Below, piece by piece: positions 10,301 to 18,486 of a stretch of 64,000 nt of DNA (positions are counted from its first letter, which is position 1; each line of letters begins with the position of its first letter). The stretch comes from CAZELM01 sp964512995 (GTDB lineage: Bacteria > CSSED10-310). The position numbers were made by a program, and so were the translations under genes. Under the pieces are notes generated by a model. The model saw only the letters and a program-made list of their open reading frames with translations, was not told the DNA's origin and ran no database searches. Where the stretch lies: positions 1 to 64,000 of the forward strand of contig CAZELM010000009.1 of NCBI GenBank assembly GCA_964512995.1, in the 5' to 3' direction.

Positions 10301-11770
10301 TGGGCAGCCGGTTATTCCAATGTCCGTATTCGGTGGGGTATGGGTCCGACGGACAGCAGCGTCGTGTATTGCGGATGGAACCTCGACGATGTGGTGATCG
10401 CTGGAACCGCCGACTGCGGCAGTTACACTCCGACAGCCACGCCGACCGGTCCGACACCGACTCCAACATTCACCCCGACAGCCACTCCAACCTCCTCGAC
10501 ACCTGTCCCCCACTGCAACACCTGCCCGACGATGGATTACGGACCATTCACTCCCACAGCGACCTATGCCACCCATTCCGACAGTTTTACTCAGAACGAA
10601 TGCCGCTGGTATGGATTTCCAATGACCGCATCGACGCAGTACCGGTTCACAACATGTGAAGGCGGCGGGAGTTTTTCCGGTGATTCGTATTTTGAGCTGT
10701 ACGATTCATCCTGTAATCTCGTGGCATCCAATGATGATACGTGCGGACTCGGCTCTCAGATCGATTACACACCAACCACGACGGGTCAGTTTTATCTCAA
10801 GGTTCGGGGATATAATAATGGCGCGCTGACGTATACTCTGGCGTATTGCATGATCCCGACGACACCCGTTCCAACAAATACCCCCGTCCCAACGAATACA
10901 CCGACGCCAACGGCAACCAATACGCCGACACGAACGCCCTCACCCATTCCGACCAATACACCGACCCGAACACCAACCAACACACCCACTCGGACGCCAA
11001 CACCGATACCCACCAATACACCGACACAGATTCCGACTGAGACACCGACACCCATCCCAACTGAGACGCCGACCCCATCTCCGACTGAAACTTCGACTCC
11101 CAATCCACCGACCGAAACACCGACACCAGAACCAGTGTGTTACAATGACGGAGATGTCAATAATGATCACTCCCTGACGTCCGCCGATGCTCAGTCCACA
11201 TTCATGTTGGCCCTGCATATGTTCACTCCAACAGAAGAGGAAATATGTTCGGCGGATTGTAATGGTGATGGAATGGTGACTTCTGGTGATGCTCAGGCTG
11301 TTTTCATGGCAGCGTTGGGAATGGGTAACTGCGCAGACGCCATTCAGACGAATGCGATTCTGAACCGTGCAGTGTCCGGAATAATTCCAGTAACCGCTAA
11401 TAATCGGATCTGGATGGAGGAATCCTTTTCCGCCGAAGATGAGATTTTCACGGTCAATGTGATGATCTCTAATCAGGATGTCGATATCGATGCTTTCACC
11501 ATGGAAATTCAGTATGATTCAAAGTCATGGGAGCTGATGGATTGCATCGAAGGTGATCTGGATCCCGAATGGATCGACTTCGGACACCATGAACCCGTGC
11601 CTGGTATGATTACTCTTGGTGGATATACGATCCATGGATGGAATGTGATTCCGGCTGGCAGTCAAGGGAGCATCATCACGCTGTCGTTCAAATCCCTCTC
11701 TGAAACACCGACCGGCAAAATGTTCATCTCCCGCTTGCTTGATGATCTCAACGGATTTCAGATTCAATAG
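7310..11770 (+). CDS. Secreted C25 cysteine peptidase with dockerin and cohesin-like tail
   Basis: A 1486-residue protein. ATG 7310 is chosen because GGAG at 7298-7301 precedes it and a signal peptide (RRYFWIGLLGVVWLSL, cleavage near GSA-GW) starts there; the longer frame from 7199 would bury it. A prodomain is followed by the C25 domain (about 248-583) with His449 (CYSGHGYG) and Cys484 (IFACGTN). Then come an Ig-like domain, a Cys-containing beta domain, an FN3-like domain (about 775-865), a jelly-roll (about 872-1035), a linker, a PPC-like domain (about 1067-1180), a long Thr-Pro linker and a dockerin (1277-1342). The C-terminal 120 residues resemble a cohesin: a nine-strand pattern with motifs like IDAFTMEIQYD and PGMITLGGYT. 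The gene lies 97 bp behind its neighbour with no terminator between, so cotranscription is likely. Confidence 0.87.
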   Translation: MRRYFWIGLLGVVWLSLTSTGSAGWISFGDSEADGELVTIRESGWEKLQLSVNLNGVEATDVKTKEGLFTRLDFEGNGFKGKVGDPRIPVIRKWVEVPYGAEIRLGFETAAPKTIPLSTAGNGTRLIPVQAPVPKLPGALEAAPFAMNEQEYQRDEFLGGEPVRIQDDDYMRGHRIVVLEISPIQYNPVTHEIRVVSEITIRIDMKGADRALTLEKSRRYYSPAIEEIFQEEVLNHGSYRNYEFPPGTPISYLIISHTNFQNALLPFIQWKTQCGYDVVMETAPAGATTTSIKAIIQAAYDTWDNPPDYVLLAGDTDTIPCYTGEASGSADDNAYTELEGTGHWTPDVMIGRFPVRSVTDVENILVKALQVEQVNMPDMNYFQDSVWLASSDHSTMVEGTHEYCWDNHVQPIDPAHNAYHAVYERLGGDTADFANNVNAGRGIVCYSGHGYGNGTGTASVHFVHSDVTALTNADKYGHVMIFACGTNLHDQTISFGERWLLEPYRGSASYWGTSDNSYWDEDDAQEREIYRCVHEDAIHTLSAAYFKGLIEVYNQGLSHAYYFDIYNLMGDPSSDLINRIPQNIAIAAASATTPNEQDFDVTVNVAGTGRAGALVAITMDGVLIGSGYTNALGVASVVMIPSGPGMALITVTGHNLIPAQMNLQIMAAGCGAVILDKAVYSCSDLVGITLWDSDLSEWVDVVVRSESAPEPLVVRLTETGADTHQFIGSIETSATESGDGLLLLSDGDIISVFYSDESCEGSPVEVIDTAVADCVGPIITNVTVTNLTTNSARISWQTNELSHTRVAYGTETPPGEIVSDAVLTTDHVMDLNDLADCTTYYFSVGSADGAGNRTIDTNGGNYYSFTTLQLINLVNADMTTNPGWTYQGQWAWGRPMGSGGDPSSGYTGSNVVGYNLNGQYTNNLPVTYVTTTSFDCSGAAQVYLSFWKWLGIESSSYDHATIEVSNNGGSTWNVIWSFTGGTTTPSSWSYEEYDLTSWAAGYSNVRIRWGMGPTDSSVVYCGWNLDDVVIAGTADCGSYTPTATPTGPTPTPTFTPTATPTSSTPVPHCNTCPTMDYGPFTPTATYATHSDSFTQNECRWYGFPMTASTQYRFTTCEGGGSFSGDSYFELYDSSCNLVASNDDTCGLGSQIDYTPTTTGQFYLKVRGYNNGALTYTLAYCMIPTTPVPTNTPVPTNTPTPTATNTPTRTPSPIPTNTPTRTPTNTPTRTPTPIPTNTPTQIPTETPTPIPTETPTPSPTETSTPNPPTETPTPEPVCYNDGDVNNDHSLTSADAQSTFMLALHMFTPTEEEICSADCNGDGMVTSGDAQAVFMAALGMGNCADAIQTNAILNRAVSGIIPVTANNRIWMEESFSAEDEIFTVNVMISNQDVDIDAFTMEIQYDSKSWELMDCIEGDLDPEWIDFGHHEPVPGMITLGGYTIHGWNVIPAGSQGSIITLSFKSLSETPTGKMFISRLLDDLNGFQIQ

Positions 11771-11820
11771 CATCGTTTAATGTCATGACCGGCTTGGTCC
11801 GGATCATCTGAAAATGCTGA

Positions 11821-11856
11821 AAACCCCTTCCGATCATGCAGAAGGGGTTTTTTATT
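11821..11856 (+). terminator. Rho-independent terminator after second C25 peptidase
   Basis: A perfect 10-bp stem (AAACCCCTTC / GAAGGGGTTT) with a 10-nt loop is followed by a T-run. It lies 50 bp after the stop at 11770 and separates the first three peptidase genes from the subtilisin gene. Nearly the same stem occurs at 17306. Confidence 0.92.
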
Positions 11857-11941
11857 GATTTCTGCAATTCTGGCTCGATGATTCCGTGCCAACTGTAATA
11901 TGGTGGAGTGGCATTTACTTTGCAGAAAATGTAATTGGAAG

Positions 11942-11988
11942 CTATTATCCAGACTCTTATCATGACCTGTAACATGTCTGGATAATGG
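11942..11988. promoter_or_regulatory. Long inverted repeat in leader of the subtilisin gene
   Basis: ATTATCCAGAC (11944-11954) and its exact reverse complement GTCTGGATAAT (11976-11986) flank a 21-nt loop. The outer C42/G88 pair extends the stem across a T-G wobble. No T-run follows, so it is not an ordinary terminator. It lies 122 bp before the GTG start and could be a regulator site or an RNA leader hairpin. Confidence 0.5.
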
Positions 11989-12110
11989 AATCTGATAGGA
12001 AGATATCCTGATGACCGGTCTGATGTGTGTGCATGGAGACCATGATAGAGGTGAATTTTTATCAGATTTCATTCTAACATCGCGTTTCATTTCCCAGGAA
12101 GGAGAACTCA

Positions 12111-15100
12111 GTGAAAAAAGTATTTTTGTCTTTGTTGGTGGGTTGGTGCCTGTTGCATCTTCCACTTGTATCGGCCTCCGTGCCGGAAGACTCGTTTTCT
12201 CAGATATTTCTGAAGAATGGTACCATCGATATCTCCAAGGGAGTGTCGGAATTTCCTTCAGAATGGCTGCAGAAAGAAATCACAGACAATTATTATCTTG
12301 TGCATTTCGATAATATTATTCAGCCGGAATGGCGGAAAAAGCTTGAGTCGATCGGCACGATCGTGTCCTACATTCCATCCAACACGTATCTGGTGAAGCT
12401 GGAAGGTCAGAAAGTATCGGCTGTATCCAGTCTGAGCCATGTGGATTGGGTTGATTCTTATCATCCGTTCTTCAAACTGGACGGTATGATTTTTAAACAA
12501 CCGGTTGACAGGGGGATGATCAAGGTGCGCATCACCTTGTTCGGTGGTGAACCGTATGAAAATGTTGAGAATGCGGTAATCGGGATGGGTGGTGAGATGA
12601 TCAACACGACCGATCAGCCGAATCGTCGTCGAGCGGTTGCCCTGATTCCGGAGAAAGATCTCATCAATGTCCTGAAAACGGTAGCGTTCCTGCCGGAAGT
12701 CGAATGGGTGCAAGCATATCCAGATTACGAATTCTGCAATGATTTCACACAATGGGTGGCACAGAGTGGTCCATACTCCGGTGGTATGACTCCATTGTAC
12801 GATCGGGGTATCAAGGGAGCCGGGCAGATTGTCGGCGTTATGGATACCGGTGCGGATGCGGATATGTGCTTTTTCTATGATGTGAATGAAGGATTGATTC
12901 CTCCCAACGATCCGAATTTTAACCAGCGTAAAATTGTTGCATACATTGGTCCTGCGGAATACGCCAATGGGTATGATTCACAGGGACATGGCACACATAC
13001 TGCCGGAACGATCGCGGGTGATAATTATGCGAATCCGGGCGAGCATGATAATGCGGACGGGATTGCTTTGCTGGCAAAACTGATCGTACAGGATTATGGA
13101 GACGGCTGGGATGTATATCCTCCCGATGATGAATACAGCGCTCACCAGGCTGTGTATGATCTCGACGGCCGCGTTCACTCGAATAGCTGGGGCTGGCCAT
13201 CCAATCCAGGCGTTTATCACGATGACTGCATGGAAGTGGACCAGTTTGTGTGGGACCACCCCAACTATACACTCGTTTATGCTGCTGGAAATGAAGGTTC
13301 CGGTTCGGACACCATTCGGCCACCGGGAACATCGAAGAACGTTGTCACAGTTGGAGCAACGGAGAGTGGTGGTGCAAATCCGGAAAACAACGCGTACTTC
13401 TCCAGTCACGGACCAACCGATGATGGCCGACGCAAACCGGATATCACGATTCCAGGTGAAAATATCAACTCTGCTGCCAACGATGGAAGCTCGGGTTCCT
13501 ACAATTGCTCTTCGACCTCCATGAGCGGGACCAGTATGGCGACACCGGGCGCTGCCGGATGTGCGGTATTGATCCGTGATTATTTTGCTCAGGGATTTTA
13601 TCCGTTGGGAATCGCGGATGAAGGCTTTGCTCTGGATCCTTCCGCTGCGCTGGTAAAAGCGATAATGATCAACAGCGGCGTGAATATGACCGGAAGCAAT
13701 ACAGCGGACAGTGGTGAAGGGCATGCTGATATTCCATCGCATGGTCAGGGATGGGGCCGGATCACATTGGATTCAGCTCTCTATTTCCAGAACGATACCC
13801 GGATGTTGTTTATCGATGATAATACAGCGGGTATTTCCGGAGCGGGTGACAGCATTGAATACCTGGTGGCTGTATCCTCTTCCGACGAACCACTGGAGAT
13901 CACGCTTGTATGGTCCGATTATCCATCCAATCCAGAAGCCAGCGTCAATCTGGTCAATGATCTGGATCTGACTGTCACCATTAATGGTGTGATGTATCGT
14001 GGAAATGTATATTCTCAGGGACACTCCATTCCCGGAGGAACAGCGGACCGGCTGAACAATGTTGAATGCGTGCAGATCGATAATCCTCCGATCGGCGCTT
14101 ATTCAATCACGATTACCGGATACAATGTGCCTCAGGGTCCTCAGCCGTTCGCAATGGCTGTCACGGGTGCACTCAATTTTTCGGACGGTGTTGTGGCATT
14201 TGACAATACGCAGTATGCCTGTTCTGGTTCCGCGATGATCACGGTTTCCGATGCAGATATCGCCGGAACACTCACCCATTCAGTCATCGTCTCCAGTACG
14301 TTGGATCCGATGGGAGAAGTGATTACGCTGAATGAAGTTGGTGTGGAATCCGGTATTTTTCAGGGTTCGGTTCAGTTTACAACAGGATCTCCAGGTGCCG
14401 GTCAGGTTCAGATCGCAAATGGTGACACTGTCACAGTGACTTATACGGATGCGGATGATGGTCATGGCGGGATCAACATTCAGAAAACCGACACCGCAAC
14501 CATCGATTGTGTTCCTCCCGTTATTTCAAATGTGATCATCTCCTGGATTTCCTCTCATACCGCTCAGATCTATTGGGAGACCAATGAACTTGCGACCAGT
14601 ACCATCACCTATGGTGATACCATGCCACTGCAATTTACCGAATCAGACTCCTCACTGACGATGTATCATACTGTGCAATTGGAAAGTTTGACCGAATGCA
14701 TGGAATATTTCTTCAGTGTGACCAGTGCAGACCGAGCGGGAAACAGTGTGACGGATACTCATGGCGGCGATTATTACAGCTTTACAACCTATGCTGTCTA
14801 TGTCATGCTCAATGAGAACATGGACAGTAATCCCGGCTGGGCATTCGAGGGTCAATGGGCCTGGGGTCAGCCGACTGGCGCTGATGGTGATCCTACGGCT
14901 GGTTACACCGGACAGAATGTCGTTGGTTACAATCTCAATGGTGCTTATCCCGACAATATGCCTGTTTACTATGCGACAACACCATCGTTCAATTGTTCTG
15001 GAGCCAGTGAAACGATTCTGACGTTCTGGAAATGGCTGGGTATTGAAAGCTCCGCATTCGATCATGCAACGGTGGAGGTTTCCAATGATGGTGGTGTTTC

Positions 15101-17273
15101 CTGGACAGCCGTCTGGTCTCACGAAGGATCGAGTATTCAGCCGAGTCAGTGGGAATATATGGAAATCGACATTACCGATCTGGCGGCTGGTCAGTCCAAT
15201 GTGAAGCTGCGTTGGAGCATGGGTCCATCGGATGGATCCGTTGTGTATTGCGGATGGAATATAGACGATGTCCTGGTGTCTTACACTGCTCCCTGTAATG
15301 TTCCAAATCTGATATATGGTGGCCATGAAATCGATGATTCCGTTGGAAATAATGATGGAGAGATCAATTCCGGAGAAACGATCACGATGCCGGTCACACT
15401 CCAGAACCTCGGATTGGATGCCACGGGTGTATCTGCAACCCTGGTCTCCAGCAATCCGCACGTGACGATCACGCAGAATCATGTCAATTTCCCGAATATC
15501 CCTCAGAGTACATCGGGTTCATCCATTGGTGGATTTGTCTTCCAGGTTGCTCCGACCGCAGGGAACGGAGAAGCCATTTCCTTCACCGTGGGCTGGACAT
15601 CGAATGAAGCATCCGGATCGACCGGCTTCACCGTTCACGTCGTCGCACCACAATTGGTGATTGAATCTTCATCTGTGATTGATGCGCAGGGTGATATGGA
15701 TGGATTTTTCGATCCCAATGAAACGGTTCAGATTGTCGTGACATTGTTCAATGACGGCGATGGAACCGCTCACGATGTTGTTGGAACACTGACATCGGAT
15801 CACCCGCAGTATATCACCATTTCTGATGGTACTGCATCGTTCCCGGAATTGCCTGCCGGCAGTTCGGGACCAAGTCTCGCTCCCCACTTTACCGTCACTT
15901 CCAGCAGCTCTACTCCCGATCACACTCTGGTGACGTTCACTCTGACGATGACGGGTCAGGGTTTCAGCACGACCGATGAATTCGCGATTGATGTCACCCG
16001 ATCGACATTTGGACGTCGTTATTTCTGGTCCTTGGATACCAATCCGGGCTGGGTGACTGAGAATCAGTGGGCGTGGGGAATCCCGCAGGGATCCGGTGGC
16101 GATCCGGCTTCTGGATTCACCGGGCAGAATGTATATGGGTATAATCTCGCGGGTACATATCCGAATAATCTCCCCGAGACGAATCTGACAACCAGTGCGA
16201 TCGACTGTTCGCTCCTCACGGATGTTGAGGTTCGGTTCCAGAGATGGCTGGGCATCGAAAGTTCGGTCTGGGATCATGCGTATTTCCGGGTTTCCAATGA
16301 TGGTATTAATTGGACAACCGTGTGGAGCCATACTGGTTCTACATTCCAGGACAGCTCATGGCAGGCTCAGACGTTCGATATCTCCGCTGTTGCCGATAAT
16401 CAACGAACCGTTTACCTCCGATGGGTCATGGGTTCCACCGACAGCTCGGTCGTATACAGCGGCTGGAACATCGATGATATCGAGATCTGGTCAGAGTCTT
16501 CCGCACCGGCACCCACATTCACGCCCGCTCCACCCACGAGCACTCCGACACCGGTTCCTCCCACGAGAACGCCGACGAATACACCGGTTCAGACCTGTAT
16601 CCATCATGGTGATGTCAACTTCAATGGATCGATTACGGCTGGTGATGCTCAGTTGTCATTCCAGTATGCCCTAGGTATCGGAACACCGTCGTATGCAGAA
16701 TCCTGTGCGGCAGACTGCAATGGAAATGGCTCCATTACCGCCGGTGATGCACAGAGTATTTTTGCGGCAGCGTTGGGATTGGGTTCTTGTGTGGATCCGA
16801 TGGCAACTCAAAAGTCGGCTGAAATGGAATCTCCCGTTCAGGATAAGATCCAGGAACGGCTCCAGTCGGTCATTGCGTCCCTGGATGATCATATCTGGCT
16901 CGAATTCGAGCGGAGTTCTAACACAATCGTTGTTGAAGTCATGACGTCCAATGAGACATCCACTATCGATGCATTTACCACGCAAGTCAGATTCGATCCC
17001 AGTGTATTGCAATTCAGTGATTGTGAAGTTGGTTCTCTGGAGCCTGGCTGGGTGGATTTCGGATGCAATGAATCCGCTCCCGGCATTATCACCGTCGGTG
17101 CGTATACGTTGGGTCTGGATGATTCTGACATGCAGATAGCCAGGGGTAGTTATGGCAGTCTTGCCCGGTTGATGTTCACAACTCAGAATGACATTTCCGA
17201 TCTCAAGTCACTGGTTACACTGTCAAAACTAGCGGATGACATCGAAGCTTTCGGGATCAACGTTCCGAAATAA
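12111..17273 (+). CDS. Secreted subtilisin-family (S8) peptidase with dockerin and cohesin-like tail
   Basis: A 1720-residue secreted serine peptidase. It starts at GTG 12111 behind AGGAAGGAG (12096-12104), with a signal peptide ending near VSA-SV. The prodomain is followed by the S8 catalytic domain (about 225-530) with the full triad Asp245 (VMDTGAD), His293 (GHGTHTAG) and Ser475 (GTSMATP). Next are a P-domain-like beta domain (about 570-690), a Cys-containing beta domain, an FN3-like domain (about 803-890), a jelly-roll, two CARDB-like domains (about 1064-1295), a second jelly-roll (about 1303-1460), a short Thr-Pro linker, a dockerin (1496-1562) and a cohesin-like tail (about 1589-1720). 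The tail closely parallels that of the C25 enzyme ending at 11770. This is the longest and most modular of the four peptidases. Confidence 0.9.
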   Translation: MKKVFLSLLVGWCLLHLPLVSASVPEDSFSQIFLKNGTIDISKGVSEFPSEWLQKEITDNYYLVHFDNIIQPEWRKKLESIGTIVSYIPSNTYLVKLEGQKVSAVSSLSHVDWVDSYHPFFKLDGMIFKQPVDRGMIKVRITLFGGEPYENVENAVIGMGGEMINTTDQPNRRRAVALIPEKDLINVLKTVAFLPEVEWVQAYPDYEFCNDFTQWVAQSGPYSGGMTPLYDRGIKGAGQIVGVMDTGADADMCFFYDVNEGLIPPNDPNFNQRKIVAYIGPAEYANGYDSQGHGTHTAGTIAGDNYANPGEHDNADGIALLAKLIVQDYGDGWDVYPPDDEYSAHQAVYDLDGRVHSNSWGWPSNPGVYHDDCMEVDQFVWDHPNYTLVYAAGNEGSGSDTIRPPGTSKNVVTVGATESGGANPENNAYFSSHGPTDDGRRKPDITIPGENINSAANDGSSGSYNCSSTSMSGTSMATPGAAGCAVLIRDYFAQGFYPLGIADEGFALDPSAALVKAIMINSGVNMTGSNTADSGEGHADIPSHGQGWGRITLDSALYFQNDTRMLFIDDNTAGISGAGDSIEYLVAVSSSDEPLEITLVWSDYPSNPEASVNLVNDLDLTVTINGVMYRGNVYSQGHSIPGGTADRLNNVECVQIDNPPIGAYSITITGYNVPQGPQPFAMAVTGALNFSDGVVAFDNTQYACSGSAMITVSDADIAGTLTHSVIVSSTLDPMGEVITLNEVGVESGIFQGSVQFTTGSPGAGQVQIANGDTVTVTYTDADDGHGGINIQKTDTATIDCVPPVISNVIISWISSHTAQIYWETNELATSTITYGDTMPLQFTESDSSLTMYHTVQLESLTECMEYFFSVTSADRAGNSVTDTHGGDYYSFTTYAVYVMLNENMDSNPGWAFEGQWAWGQPTGADGDPTAGYTGQNVVGYNLNGAYPDNMPVYYATTPSFNCSGASETILTFWKWLGIESSAFDHATVEVSNDGGVSWTAVWSHEGSSIQPSQWEYMEIDITDLAAGQSNVKLRWSMGPSDGSVVYCGWNIDDVLVSYTAPCNVPNLIYGGHEIDDSVGNNDGEINSGETITMPVTLQNLGLDATGVSATLVSSNPHVTITQNHVNFPNIPQSTSGSSIGGFVFQVAPTAGNGEAISFTVGWTSNEASGSTGFTVHVVAPQLVIESSSVIDAQGDMDGFFDPNETVQIVVTLFNDGDGTAHDVVGTLTSDHPQYITISDGTASFPELPAGSSGPSLAPHFTVTSSSSTPDHTLVTFTLTMTGQGFSTTDEFAIDVTRSTFGRRYFWSLDTNPGWVTENQWAWGIPQGSGGDPASGFTGQNVYGYNLAGTYPNNLPETNLTTSAIDCSLLTDVEVRFQRWLGIESSVWDHAYFRVSNDGINWTTVWSHTGSTFQDSSWQAQTFDISAVADNQRTVYLRWVMGSTDSSVVYSGWNIDDIEIWSESSAPAPTFTPAPPTSTPTPVPPTRTPTNTPVQTCIHHGDVNFNGSITAGDAQLSFQYALGIGTPSYAESCAADCNGNGSITAGDAQSIFAAALGLGSCVDPMATQKSAEMESPVQDKIQERLQSVIASLDDHIWLEFERSSNTIVVEVMTSNETSTIDAFTTQVRFDPSVLQFSDCEVGSLEPGWVDFGCNESAPGIITVGAYTLGLDDSDMQIARGSYGSLARLMFTTQNDISDLKSLVTLSKLADDIEAFGINVPK

Positions 17274-17305
17274 CGCTTTCCGATCAATATACTGAATAAA
17301 ACAAG

Positions 17306-17336
17306 AAACCCCTTCCATTGGAAGGGGTTTTTATTT
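17306..17336 (+). terminator. Rho-independent terminator after the subtilisin gene
   Basis: An 11-bp stem (AAACCCCTTCC / GGAAGGGGTTT) with a 3-nt loop is followed by TTATTT. It is almost the same stem as at 11821. The group IIC intron begins at the very next base, which is the classical insertion position for this intron class. Confidence 0.93.
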
Positions 17337-17554
17337 GTGTGCCGAGTATGCTCAACAGCTCAGGGGTGGAAGTCCTCCTGACAACCTGATGGAGGTGAAG
17401 TCATAGCGAACCGCAAGGGCGTCGTCGCGAGACGGGGTCTGAAGGAAACGGGTAGCAAAAACGCGAGCCGATGTACAAGAACCGGATAGGAGGCAAGTAG
17501 CGCTGGACGAGTTAGCGAATGACAACGAAGTCCGTATCCATCAAGAGTGCTGGT

Positions 17555-17830
17555 TGTATATCCGGCGGCTGTGCACGGATGGCTGGGATACTTTGGACAC
17601 TGCCAAACACCCTCGACGCTGGAGAAGCTGGAGCAATGGTTCGACGCCGGTTGAGGGCGATGGTCTGGGAGCAGTGGAAACGAGGAAAAGTGCGGTTCAG
17701 GGAGCTAGTCAAACTGGGAGTGAAAACGCACAAACGGAGGGCAGTCCACACGGCCCATGGAGACTGGCGCGCTCGCTCGTTCTACATATCGCCCTATCCA
17801 ACTCGTAACTCTACTCGCTGGGGCTTCCAA
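17555..17830 (+). pseudogene. Remnant of group II intron reverse transcriptase/maturase C-terminus
   Basis: Only the end of the intron-encoded protein can be recognised, and it is spread over frames. GYFGHCQTPSTLEKLEQWF reads in one frame. RRRLRAMVWEQWKRGKVRF and RELVKLGV continue in a second. GPWRLARSLVLHIALSNS appears in a third. In intact IIC proteins these follow each other in a single frame near the C-terminus. The reverse transcriptase core and YADD box are missing, so the protein cannot function. Confidence 0.8.
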
Positions 17831-17863
17831 AATTGGTCGTTCAATGACAATTTAAACCAACCG

Positions 17864-17896
17864 AACCGCCCGGTACGAACCGCATGCCGGGTGGTG
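17864..17896 (+). ncRNA. Group II intron domain V hairpin
   Basis: The outer stem ACCGCCCGG / CCGGGUGGU pairs perfectly with one G-U, enclosing a short inner stem-loop containing GAAC. A CGC catalytic triad is present, as in class C introns. This is the most conserved intron domain and appears intact, so the RNA core may have outlived the protein. Confidence 0.75.
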
Positions 17897-18009
17897 TGAC
17901 AGGGAAAGCCCGTGAGAGCGCACCTATGTCGATATCTGATCAAGGGAGCGACCACTGATCAAAGGAATCAGTCAGTGGAATAAAGGATCTCTTACCTGCT
18001 GACTGGGAG

Positions 18010-18486
18010 TTACAGCTTTTCGATCGGGATATAGATATCCATTTCTGATTCTTTGGATTCGTCCCGGAAACGGTGGTCGTAATATTCGAAATCAAATTGG
18101 GCTGCATGTTTCAGACCTGCTTCAGCCAGACCACTCTGGTAAATATAGGTATAGGTTCTGTGGATCTCGGAGATTGGTCCTTTGTGGGTGAATACCGCGT
18201 AGCGATAGGGTGGGATGACTTTCCCGACCATTGTATCGGGCATATTGCTGAAATCATCCGCTTCCACGGCGATCATGTAGTTGAATTGACCATTGCCGTT
18301 GCAGAAGTATTCTTCCAGGTAGAAACAAACACCATAACATGCGTCAGGATTTGTCCGCTGGGGTAATTGAATAATTCGATGACAGCACTTTTGCCATAAT
18401 TGGGGAATTTCGCCTTTCTTGTTATCACCGAAGTAAACGATTCCCATCAGTTTAAGCGTTCCTTTTTCAATGATCTGTGGCTTCAT
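18010..18486 (-). CDS. GyrI-like / AraC effector-binding domain protein
   Basis: A 158-residue stand-alone GyrI-like domain. This SOUL-like fold binds small hydrophobic ligands in AraC/MerR-type regulators and in free-standing proteins. The pattern fits: an N-terminal strand, the central GVCFYLEEY and FNYMIAVEADD segments, the PYRYAVFTHKGP strand and an acidic tail ending in DIYIPIEKL. There is no DNA-binding domain and no signal peptide, so it is cytoplasmic. AGGAG precedes the ATG. It stands alone between the intron and tatC. A ligand-binding or gyrase-protective role is only suggested by family. Confidence 0.7.
   Translation of the reverse strand: MKPQIIEKGTLKLMGIVYFGDNKKGEIPQLWQKCCHRIIQLPQRTNPDACYGVCFYLEEYFCNGNGQFNYMIAVEADDFSNMPDTMVGKVIPPYRYAVFTHKGPISEIHRTYTYIYQSGLAEAGLKHAAQFDFEYYDHRFRDESKESEMDIYIPIEKL

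Larger units (their letters stand above)
17337..17933 (+). mobile_element. Group IIC intron, ORF-deleted (about 597 nt)
   Basis: The element starts with GTGTGCC directly after the terminator T-tract. Its domain I shows the hallmark order of bacterial class C introns: GGTGGAAGTCC, GAAGTCATAGC, CGCAAGGGCGTC, GGGTCTGAAGGAAAC, GGATAGGAGGC and CGAAGTCC. It ends with a domain V hairpin (17864-17896), a domain VI region and a 3' end CCTATGTCGAT. Family knowledge: class C introns insert after Rho-independent terminators, as here. The middle, which should carry an intron-encoded protein of about 400 residues, is nearly absent; only a broken C-terminal fragment remains. Retrohoming would need a maturase supplied elsewhere. 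The exact ends are inferred from similarity remembered from other IIC introns. Confidence 0.85.

Noticed and set aside
10792..11126. Val-Gly and Ser-Val repeat proteins on the minus strand
   Set aside because: Antisense of the Thr-Pro linker in the C25 gene; no ribosome binding site and no conserved composition beyond the repeat.
17519..17899. 126-residue gene within the intron region
   Set aside because: Only its middle matches a group II maturase; the matching segments lie in three frames, so it is a pseudogene fragment.
17950..17976. Hairpin CCACTGA...TCAGTGG between the intron and the GyrI-like gene as a terminator
   Set aside because: The stem is only 7 bp and no T-run follows on either strand.
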